Positions 43,973-50,179 of a stretch of 50,179 bases of DNA are shown in pieces (the first letter of the stretch is position 1; every line of letters starts with the position of its first letter). Position numbers and translations under genes: made by a program. The stretch is from an uncultured Bacteroidota bacterium (lineage in GTDB: Bacteria > Bacteroidota > Bacteroidia > Chitinophagales > Chitinophagaceae). Below the pieces are notes generated by a model. That model was not told the origin of the DNA, did no database searches, and worked only from the letters and a program-made list of their open reading frames with translations. The DNA lies in NCBI GenBank assembly GCA_903882805.1, contig CAIRYK010000090.1, positions 1 to 50,179 on the forward strand, read 5' to 3'.

Positions 43973-44947
43973 ATGAGTGTACTTGTTTTAGTTGAACATA
44001 CTCAGGGAGTCTTCAAGAAGAAATCTCTTGAAGCAATTCAATATGCAGCGCACATAGCCCGCGATATGGGCACTACTGTAACCGCTGTAGCAACAGGCAA
44101 TGTAGCCGCAGCAGAAATGCAGTCTTTGGGCGCTTATGGCGCAAACAAAGTGTTGCACACTACTGATGCACGCTTAGATAACTTCAACTCTCGCGCCTAT
44201 ACAAAGGTTATGGTTGCCGCTGCGCAAAAAGAAAGCGCTAAGGTAATAGTAGGCCTGCACGACACAGTAGGCAAGGCGGTATCGCCACGTTTGGCTGCTA
44301 GGCTCAACGCTGGCTTGGTAGCTGGAGCCGTGGGTTACCCCGACCTGAGCAAGGGTTTCGTGGTTAAGAAAAATGTATTTTCAGGTAAGGCTTTTGCCAA
44401 CATTAATATCACCAGCGACGTAAAGGTTATTACCCTTATGCCCAACACTTTTGCTGTAGTAAAAGGCGAAGGCAGCGCAACAGTGGAAAATCTGGATGTA
44501 GCGTTGAGCGATGCCGATTTTTCTGTAAAAGTTGTGTCTGTAAGCAAAGCAACCGGCGATGTGCCTCTGTCTGAGGCTGAGCTGGTGGTTTCTGGTGGAC
44601 GCGGTATGAAAGGTCCTGAAAACTGGCATGTACTCGAAGCATTGGCTAAAGAACTGGGCGCAGCAACAGCATGCTCTCGTCCGGTTGCCGATTCGCATTG
44701 GAGACCGCATAACGAACACGTAGGACAGACCGGCGGCACTATACGTCCGAATCTGTATATCGCTGTTGGCATTTCTGGCGCTATTCAGCACCTTGCAGGT
44801 GTAAATGGCAGCAAAACTATTGTAGTTATCAATAAAGACCCGGAAGCTCCTTTCTTTAAGGCTGCCGATTATGGCGTACTTGGCGATGCTATGGAAGTTA
44901 TTCCTCGCCTCACCGAAGCGGTAAAAAAATACAAAGCGGCGCAATAG
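43973..44947 (+). CDS. etfA: Electron transfer flavoprotein, alpha subunit
   Basis: 324 aa. The N-terminal half resembles the beta subunit. The C-terminal half is the FAD domain: GRGMKGPENWHVLEALA, then CSRPVADSHWRPHNEHVGQTGGTIRPNLYIAVGISGAIQHL and the VINKDPEAPFF motif. It forms a heterodimer with EtfB in fatty acid and amino-acid catabolism. A perfect hairpin terminator follows. Confidence 0.95.
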   Translation: MSVLVLVEHTQGVFKKKSLEAIQYAAHIARDMGTTVTAVATGNVAAAEMQSLGAYGANKVLHTTDARLDNFNSRAYTKVMVAAAQKESAKVIVGLHDTVGKAVSPRLAARLNAGLVAGAVGYPDLSKGFVVKKNVFSGKAFANINITSDVKVITLMPNTFAVVKGEGSATVENLDVALSDADFSVKVVSVSKATGDVPLSEAELVVSGGRGMKGPENWHVLEALAKELGAATACSRPVADSHWRPHNEHVGQTGGTIRPNLYIAVGISGAIQHLAGVNGSKTIVVINKDPEAPFFKAADYGVLGDAMEVIPRLTEAVKKYKAAQ

Positions 44948-44964
44948 CCCCTTCCAATATTTTC

Positions 44965-44993
44965 AAAAAAACCGGGTAATTCCCGGTTTTTTT
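44965..44993 (+). terminator. Rho-independent terminator after etfA
   Basis: AAAAAAACCGGG (44965-44976) and CCCGGTTTTTTT (44982-44993) are exact complements with a five-base loop. Confidence 0.92.
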
Positions 44994-45010
44994 ATGCCTT
45001 GAAAAATAAA

Positions 45011-45043
45011 TTTGGTTTTATCGTTTTGTAGCGTATTTTTACG
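45011..45043 (+). promoter_or_regulatory. Promoter of the BlaI gene with a candidate operator
   Basis: TTTG (45011-45014) and TATTTTTA (45034-45041), 19 bases apart, form a -33/-7 pair with one mismatch. The palindrome CGTATTTTTACG (45032-45043), stem CGTA and TACG around TTTT, overlaps the -7 box and ends two bases before the ATG, as expected of an autorepressor site. Confidence 0.4.
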
Positions 45044-45045
45044 TT

Positions 45046-45459
45046 ATGAAACGTAACAAGACACTCCCAACACTTACAAAAGCAGAGGAAGAGGTAATGC
45101 AAATAATATGGCAACTCGACCGCTGTGTAGTGCGCGACATTATAGATGCACTAGGCGACCCAGATATGCCCCACAGCACCATATCGTCGGTAGTGCGCAT
45201 ACTGGAAAAGAAAGAGTTTGTAGATCATAAGGCATATGGAAAAACACACGAGTATTTCCCTATTGTAACAAAAGAAGAATACGCCCAGCACGGAGTAAAA
45301 AGCCTGATGGAAAAATACTTTGGCGGTTCCCCTAAAAAACTGGTGAGCTTTCTGGTACAGAGCGAGGACCTGAACCTGAAAGAGCTAAACGACATTATGA
45401 AAACACTGGATGCTGGCGGCGCTGAGGAAAATGATGGCAAGAAAAAGAAAAAGAAGTAA
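45046..45459 (+). CDS. BlaI/MecI/CopY-family transcriptional repressor
   Basis: 137 aa. A winged-helix DNA-binding domain (LTKAEEEVMQIIWQL, VRDIIDAL, STISSVVRILEKKEFVDH) is followed by a dimerisation region. A Lys-rich tail (DGKKKKKK) ends the protein. In classical systems BlaI is cleaved or released when the sensor BlaR1 is activated. The next gene encodes an M56-family sensor homologue, in the same orientation with a 39-base gap. Confidence 0.9.
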   Translation: MKRNKTLPTLTKAEEEVMQIIWQLDRCVVRDIIDALGDPDMPHSTISSVVRILEKKEFVDHKAYGKTHEYFPIVTKEEYAQHGVKSLMEKYFGGSPKKLVSFLVQSEDLNLKELNDIMKTLDAGGAEENDGKKKKKK

Positions 45460-45498
45460 AAACGAAATCTGAATTTTCAGCCGCTAAATATCAGCATT

Positions 45499-47070
45499 AT
45501 GCAACAGTACCTGCTCAACCTTACTGCAGTGTGGCTTATCAGCCTTTTTCTATTCGATGTCTTTCTTCGAAAAGAAAGCTACCATGCCTATAATAGAATG
45601 TACTTGCTCAGTACTTTCTTGCTTGGTATTGCACTTCCATTAATAAAACTGGGCGATGATCCGGAACTATACACCCGACAACTACAACAACCTGTAGAGC
45701 AAATAATAGCTGCAAAACAAACAATAGCTGCAATAGCAACGCCGCAGGCTGACATTTTCAATTGGCAAGAATGGTTGTTGTCTGTGTATTTATTGGGAGC
45801 CGCTGTTGCTATTCTGAAACTGATAATGGATATAGCTAAACTTGCTGGTTATTATAGCGCTGGCGCCAGATCGAATACCGATGGATGGACTATTATTGAA
45901 ACTGGCAGTGAACATGCGCCATTCTCCTTTAGAAAACTACTTTTTGTATCCAATAGAGAGAAATATGCCGAAGGCGAATGGCTAATGATATTGACACACG
46001 AAAAGCGCCATACCGATCTGCTGCACATTGCAGATCTATGTATTATGCAGCTGTCTCGCGTAGTACTCTGGTTTCATCCATTGGTGTACGTCTACAACAA
46101 GCGCTTACTAATGGTACACGAGTATCAGGCCGATAAGGCTTCTGTTGGCAATACAGCTGAATACGGTCGTTTTCTGGTCGAGCAAGCCTTACTACAGGCG
46201 GCGCCCGCCGTTGCACATTCTTTCAATCGTTCACCCGTAAAAAACCGATTAATTATGCTAAAGCGCACATCCACCGGAGCGGCAAAAACAAAAATGCTGC
46301 TTATCGTACCACTTACCGTGGTATCAGTCATTTGCTTCACTAACAACAGCTTCTCGCAGCGATTCGAGAAAAATGGAAATTTCGTAACCTACCAAGGCAA
46401 CAAATTTGAAATGTCCAAATCTACCATGGACTCCATTTTCCTTATCGACCCTGTTACAGGGAAAGAAGAACTGAAAATAGTACAAACAGACCCCAAACCA
46501 ATCAGGATGAATGGTCGCGACATAGTCATTCAAACAGACCAGTCGCCTTACTATACAGGTTCGGAGAAAGACCTTAGAGACTATCTTTTGCATAACCTTA
46601 AGGAAGAACTATCAAAGCTTGACGATGGACCTTATACACTCAATATCAGAGATATAGTAGTTGATGAAAACGGAAAAATCGTTTACTTCGACTATCAGAA
46701 TATGAGAAGAAGCAAAACCGCTAATGAAATGAGCGCCCAGCCTACGCCATCTGGTCCAATAATCATTAATTCATCCGACCCAAAGGTAACCCTTAATATC
46801 AACGACCCAAAAACAGGAGCCCCAACTACTATGAAACTGCAACGAAACAGCAACTCCAATAATTACGTAGAAATCGATAAAACGGTCCAGACTGCTATAT
46901 TTAAAAAAGTTTGCAACCTAATGAACACTGCTCCCGGTTTCAAACCAGCAAAAGTTAACGGCGCACAAGTACCCGGATTCTATAATAGCATGCGTTTTTA
47001 TAACCATTTTAAAGTAGAAAAACATAAGATATACGACGCGCAACTCGATGGTACCTGGAAAGAAATATAG
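45499..47070 (+). CDS. BlaR1-like M56 membrane metallopeptidase with a TonB-like C-terminal domain
   Basis: 523 aa. Residues 1-290 hold four membrane segments and the M56 zinc motif HEKRH (His167, Glu168, His171) followed by HPLVYVYNKRLLMVHEYQAD, which supplies the third ligand. The C-terminal half lacks a penicillin-binding domain. Instead, residues about 355-515 resemble a degenerate TonB C-terminal domain (DLRDYLLHNLKEEL, VVDENGKIVYFDY, PGFKPAKVNGAQVPGFYNS). Such M56-TonB hybrids are known in Bacteroidota. It probably controls the upstream BlaI repressor; the signal is unknown and need not be a beta-lactam. Confidence 0.85.
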   Translation: MQQYLLNLTAVWLISLFLFDVFLRKESYHAYNRMYLLSTFLLGIALPLIKLGDDPELYTRQLQQPVEQIIAAKQTIAAIATPQADIFNWQEWLLSVYLLGAAVAILKLIMDIAKLAGYYSAGARSNTDGWTIIETGSEHAPFSFRKLLFVSNREKYAEGEWLMILTHEKRHTDLLHIADLCIMQLSRVVLWFHPLVYVYNKRLLMVHEYQADKASVGNTAEYGRFLVEQALLQAAPAVAHSFNRSPVKNRLIMLKRTSTGAAKTKMLLIVPLTVVSVICFTNNSFSQRFEKNGNFVTYQGNKFEMSKSTMDSIFLIDPVTGKEELKIVQTDPKPIRMNGRDIVIQTDQSPYYTGSEKDLRDYLLHNLKEELSKLDDGPYTLNIRDIVVDENGKIVYFDYQNMRRSKTANEMSAQPTPSGPIIINSSDPKVTLNINDPKTGAPTTMKLQRNSNSNNYVEIDKTVQTAIFKKVCNLMNTAPGFKPAKVNGAQVPGFYNSMRFYNHFKVEKHKIYDAQLDGTWKEI

Positions 47071-47094
47071 AAGATGTTGTACCAAAAAAAAACA

Positions 47095-47127
47095 AAAAAC
47101 CAAAGGAGCAACAGCCCCCTTGGTTTT
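47095..47127. terminator. Probable shared terminator between the M56 and M49 genes
   Basis: AAAACCAAAGG and CCTTGGTTTTT can pair with one bulged A, around an 11-base loop, between two convergent genes. It is weaker than the other terminators here. Confidence 0.45.
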
Positions 47128-47152
47128 TCGCATTAATCGAGATAAGTTATTT

Positions 47153-49228
47153 TTAGTTCTTAACCGGAAGATATCCGTAGTTCTTTCCGTATTCCATATG
47201 CTGCTGATAAAAATTATCAGGATACTCCACTTTAACATCGGTAATCTCAACGCCGTTCATTACCGGCGTCAACTTAGGCTGAATAAATCCTTTGTAAGGC
47301 TTAATGTTCAACTTAGCAAAGCGTTCCAATATCTCTTTGTGCAATACAGCATCAACTTTTACACCGTAGTTTTCCACGAGGTTCTTTCCTGCTTTATAAT
47401 CGCCTTCCGACTTAATACGCTGAATCTCTTTCAACAACTCACCAAATAAACTCCGCATCTTAGTATAGTCGTTAACCTGCACATAGGTCTTTCCGTCTTT
47501 CTTTACAAAGGCCACAACATTATCTTTCTTGCCTTTTTCCAGAGCCCAGTGCGCAATCAGCGCTCTGTTGCGCATATGCGCCTCTTCTATCTGCTCTCCT
47601 GGTTTAATACGAGTAAGTTGAGTCATCAGACCATTCATCATATAACTGTCATACTCTGCCTTTGCCACATCCATATCGGGCATTACGCCTATGTCTATAA
47701 GCTTTTTGTCCATGATAAAGTACAAACCTACCAGATCGGCACGAGCTTCTTCAAGGCAGCTTGCATACGTTTTCAGTGTCTTGTCGGTTGTTTCTACTCC
47801 GGGATTCAGTTGGCCCGATGCATGCCCTATACATTCGTGCATGTCGGTATGCAAGTCGCCGGCAAGCGCTCCATATTTTTGCATTCTCTTCATTACCGTG
47901 TCATTCAGCGCAAACTCGCTGGTCATACCGCTTTTAGCGCCAAGCACATTGTACGAGTGTATAATATTAGTAAGCGACACTGATTTTGAACCATAGTCTT
48001 TTCTAATCCAGTCTGCGTTCGGTAGATTGATGCCTATCGGAGTGCTCGGCGCAGCATCTCCGCTTTCCACTATTACAGTTATCGCCTTACCCGTTATGCC
48101 AGTTACCTTCTTTTTCTTGTGATCAGGCATTATCGGTGAGTTATCTTCAAACCATTGCGCCTGATTAGCAATGGCCTCTATACGCTTGGTTTCTTCCATA
48201 TCCTTCAGCGACACGGTGCTTTCAAAACTACCCTTTTTACCAATAGCATCCGGATAAACCTCAATAAAGCCATTAACCGCATCTATGCGCGAGGTGGTTT
48301 TCACCCACGAAATATTATAGTCGTCCCAAACTTTCAAGTCGCCGGTTTTATAATATTGCACCAGCAGTTCCAGCGATTTTTTCTGCTCAGCATCCTCAGC
48401 TACGCCAACTGCTTTTTCCAGCCAACCAATAATCTTATCGATAGCTGCGCCATACATACCGCCGCTTTTCCAAACTTTTTCAACTATCTTCCCATTTTCT
48501 TTAACTACTTTACTGTTTAATCCCCAAGATGGCGCATTACCCTTAGTATCCAGTTTTGCATAGTATGCCTCTACTTCCTTCTGTGTTACCCCTTCGTAAA
48601 AGTTGTTTGAAGAGTTTGCCACATTATCAATATTCGGACGCTGATCTACAACCTTGGGCTCAAACTTCATGTCATACACCATAGGTTTAATGCGTGATGC
48701 AAATGCTTCCGTGCTCTCTCCAGCATCCTTAGGTAATGCAGCAGTATCACAGCTTTTCAGCACGTTCACAAAATAATCGTAGCTGCATTCTGGCAAAAAC
48801 TTAATGTTGCTATAGTGATGGTGGTTACCGCTACTGAACCAAAAACGACCGCAATACACCTCAAACTTCTTCCAGTCTTCTGTATGCTTGTCACCCTTAT
48901 AGGTGCCATACATGGCTTCTATTGTTTTGCGCAACAGTATGCCGTGCTTGCTTTTCTGATCATAAATGATGTCTCTTCCACAGAGCGCCGCTTCATACAG
49001 ATAATAGGATAACTGTTTTTGCTTTAGCGTCAAAGACTTAAAACCAGGCACTTGATACCGTAATACCTGAAGGTCTGCAAATGCCTGCGCTTCTACATTG
49101 AAGGTAGTGTCATATCCATCATTTGCAACCGGAGCTGCCGCTGTAGAATCTGCTTGCTTAGCAGCCTGCGGTGCGCTGTTGTTACAACTTGTACTCATTA
49201 TCTGTGCGCTAATAGCGGTAAAGCCCAT
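47153..49228 (-). CDS. Peptidase M49 (dipeptidyl-peptidase III-like), probably a lipoprotein
   Basis: 691 aa zinc exopeptidase that removes N-terminal dipeptides. The HECIGH motif (His464, Glu465, His469) and the second zinc motif EEARAD (about Glu493-Asp498) match the HEXXGH/EECRAE pattern of M49. The Cys in STSC near residue 15 and the Ser/Ala-rich stretch after it suggest a lipoprotein. The n-region is unusually uncharged: a basic peptide MKHKRKLK is encoded 24 bases upstream in another frame, so a one-base frameshift or a sequencing error may hide the true start. Confidence 0.8.
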   Translation of the reverse strand: MGFTAISAQIMSTSCNNSAPQAAKQADSTAAAPVANDGYDTTFNVEAQAFADLQVLRYQVPGFKSLTLKQKQLSYYLYEAALCGRDIIYDQKSKHGILLRKTIEAMYGTYKGDKHTEDWKKFEVYCGRFWFSSGNHHHYSNIKFLPECSYDYFVNVLKSCDTAALPKDAGESTEAFASRIKPMVYDMKFEPKVVDQRPNIDNVANSSNNFYEGVTQKEVEAYYAKLDTKGNAPSWGLNSKVVKENGKIVEKVWKSGGMYGAAIDKIIGWLEKAVGVAEDAEQKKSLELLVQYYKTGDLKVWDDYNISWVKTTSRIDAVNGFIEVYPDAIGKKGSFESTVSLKDMEETKRIEAIANQAQWFEDNSPIMPDHKKKKVTGITGKAITVIVESGDAAPSTPIGINLPNADWIRKDYGSKSVSLTNIIHSYNVLGAKSGMTSEFALNDTVMKRMQKYGALAGDLHTDMHECIGHASGQLNPGVETTDKTLKTYASCLEEARADLVGLYFIMDKKLIDIGVMPDMDVAKAEYDSYMMNGLMTQLTRIKPGEQIEEAHMRNRALIAHWALEKGKKDNVVAFVKKDGKTYVQVNDYTKMRSLFGELLKEIQRIKSEGDYKAGKNLVENYGVKVDAVLHKEILERFAKLNIKPYKGFIQPKLTPVMNGVEITDVKVEYPDNFYQQHMEYGKNYGYLPVKN

Positions 49229-49370
49229 TTTAATTTGCGTTTATGCTTCATATATTAATGGATTTATTAAACGCATGAAAATACATCAATCTACGCGATT
49301 TTGAAAACAGAATAAAAAATATACCCTGCAATTTCACCCCAATACATTAGTGTTGCGTTATTTTGCCGCA

Positions 49371-49811
49371 ATGTTTATGCTACGAAATTCCACCATCTTT
49401 TTCCTGTCCGTCATTTCCTTCATTAGGTGCGAAGCCCCCAACAAATCTATATCCTCCACACAGCGTCAGTTTCCAAAACCGGGAACCGTAGTTGCCAAGG
49501 CTGAAAAGAAAATTAAAGAAGACACCCTCAATGATTCCCGTTTTCAAATTAGGGTGGTAGCCGATAGCGCCATAGAAAACGGCGTATATGATGTTGACGT
49601 AGACTATGGCCCAAATTTCGCCTCTGGACAGTTCACCATGCCAAAGGGCGGAGAACACTTAGTACCAGTCATTAAAACCGGTAGCAGCCCTTACTCCTTT
49701 ATAATTGGTTTTCGCTTACCTGATGATACCACCTTTTATGAATATTACGAAGTAACCAGCAATAAGCAATCGACAAAAATGCAATATATCAATACCTATA
49801 GTTTCGAATAG
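49371..49811 (+). CDS. Small exported protein, unknown function
   Basis: 147 aa from ATG 49371 (49377 also possible). The upstream GTG at 49350 precedes a promoter-like TTATTTTG (49358-49365) and is unlikely. N-terminal hydrophobic residues and a Cys at about 19-20 (SFIRCEAP) suggest a signal, possibly a lipoprotein, though the lipobox is atypical. The mature part is polar with a YDVDVDYGPNFASGQFTM segment. No family is recognised. It ends at a 19-bp perfect terminator. Confidence 0.5.
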   Translation: MFMLRNSTIFFLSVISFIRCEAPNKSISSTQRQFPKPGTVVAKAEKKIKEDTLNDSRFQIRVVADSAIENGVYDVDVDYGPNFASGQFTMPKGGEHLVPVIKTGSSPYSFIIGFRLPDDTTFYEYYEVTSNKQSTKMQYINTYSFE

Positions 49812-49844
49812 AATCAGTCTAACAGAAGTCTCAAACATACCCCA

Positions 49845-49884
49845 AAAAGTAAATGGCTATCTCGTGAGATAGCCATTTACTTTT
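49845..49884. terminator. Strong bidirectional terminator before the right edge
   Basis: The 19-base arm at 49845-49863 (starting AAAAGTAAATGG) and its exact complement at 49866-49884 form a near-perfect hairpin with a tiny loop, between a rightward gene and a leftward one. Confidence 0.92.
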
Positions 49885-49901
49885 ATACTTTATTAGTGTT
49901 A

Positions 49902-50179
49902 TTATCTGATCAGGGTTACATCGCCAGACATTTCAAGAGCCTGACCGCCGCAATCATATTTAAGATAGTAGAAGTATGTACCCATATCCTGTGGCACTCC
50001 ATCCATAGTACCATCCCACTTCATCTGGTTCTGGCTCGACTCGAATACGGTCTGTCCCCAACGGTTAGTGATCCGGAACACATGGAATCTGTGGTAGCCT
50101 TCATAAAGCGGACGCAAGTAGTCGTTATGACCATCGCCATTCGGTGTAAACGCATTAGGCAACGATACGGTGCAACACA
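49902..50179 (-). CDS. C-terminal part of a large surface protein with a gliding-type (type B) T9SS domain
   Basis: Only the end of the gene is visible, open at the window edge. The fragment has the hallmark PNAFTPNGDGHNDYLRP followed by FRITNRWGQTVFES, WDGTMDGVPQDMGTYFYYL and the closing MSGDVTLIR, the gliding motility-associated (CHU_C) C-terminal domain. This domain sends large repeat or adhesin proteins through the type IX system. The rest of the gene lies beyond 50179; what precedes the fragment (CCTVSL) is typical of the preceding linker. Confidence 0.85.
   Translation of the reverse strand, partial: CCTVSLPNAFTPNGDGHNDYLRPLYEGYHRFHVFRITNRWGQTVFESSQNQMKWDGTMDGVPQDMGTYFYYLKYDCGGQALEMSGDVTLIR

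Overview
The window comes from a Bacteroidota chromosome, most likely of the Chitinophagales type. Three things point there: promoter boxes of the TAnnTTTG class in front of many genes, several secreted proteins with C-terminal type IX secretion (T9SS) sorting domains plus one gliding-type C-terminal domain at the right edge, and a gene set (GH3, M56/TonB-like, DUF885, M49, Nif3 plus zinc ribbon) common in that phylum. Assignment to family level is inference. No phage, insertion sequence, CRISPR array or complete tRNA was recognised. The region reads as a stable core chromosome.

Layout. Positions 1-520 hold the very 5' end of a leftward 16S rRNA gene, its leader (boxA-like site, hairpins and a tRNA-like fold) and two tandem rRNA promoters. 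Rightward from 904 come an acyl-CoA carboxylase beta subunit, an MlaF-type ATPase, a PspC protein, a PQQ-type propeller lipoprotein, a DnaQ/GIY-YIG nuclease fusion, a NatA-type ATPase, queE, uppP, citrate synthase, a B12-type radical SAM protein and a small secreted Cys protein. A leftward block (13737-17000) carries GH3, lptB and a PaaG-like enoyl-CoA hydratase. Rightward again (17162-26085) are a membrane protein/XRE pair, a beta-lactamase-fold serine hydrolase, ccmC-ccmD, glutamate dehydrogenase, a seven-repeat T9SS protein and aconitase.

From 26246 a leftward ECF sigma factor/membrane-anchored barrel pair faces two tandem paralogous T9SS proteins, a DUF885 metallopeptidase-like protein, an SGNH/PKD secreted protein and a VOC protein. 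A leftward heavy-metal efflux operon (34630-40885: His-rich small protein, TolC, adaptor, CzcA-type pump) follows. Then come Nif3, a coiled-coil zinc-ribbon protein, etfBA, a BlaI/M56 regulatory pair, a leftward M49 peptidase, a small secreted protein, and the 3' end of a large gliding/T9SS protein.

Working together: citrate synthase and aconitase are both of the mitochondrial sequence type and carry out consecutive TCA steps. EtfBA, the enoyl-CoA hydratase and the acyl-CoA carboxylase fit acyl-CoA and branched-chain amino acid catabolism. UppP, LptB and MlaF serve the envelope. The efflux operon and the BlaI/M56 pair are the clearest stress-response modules. Several TTG/GTG gene starts should be moved to an internal start because a promoter box lies at or after the upstream start. 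Strong bidirectional hairpin terminators separate convergent genes at 26101, 34559 and 49845. I found no convincing wholly new system. The most unusual signals are the tRNA-like fold in the rRNA leader, a CX4CX2C radical SAM motif, a possible one-base frameshift in the M49 signal peptide, and a candidate BlaI operator.
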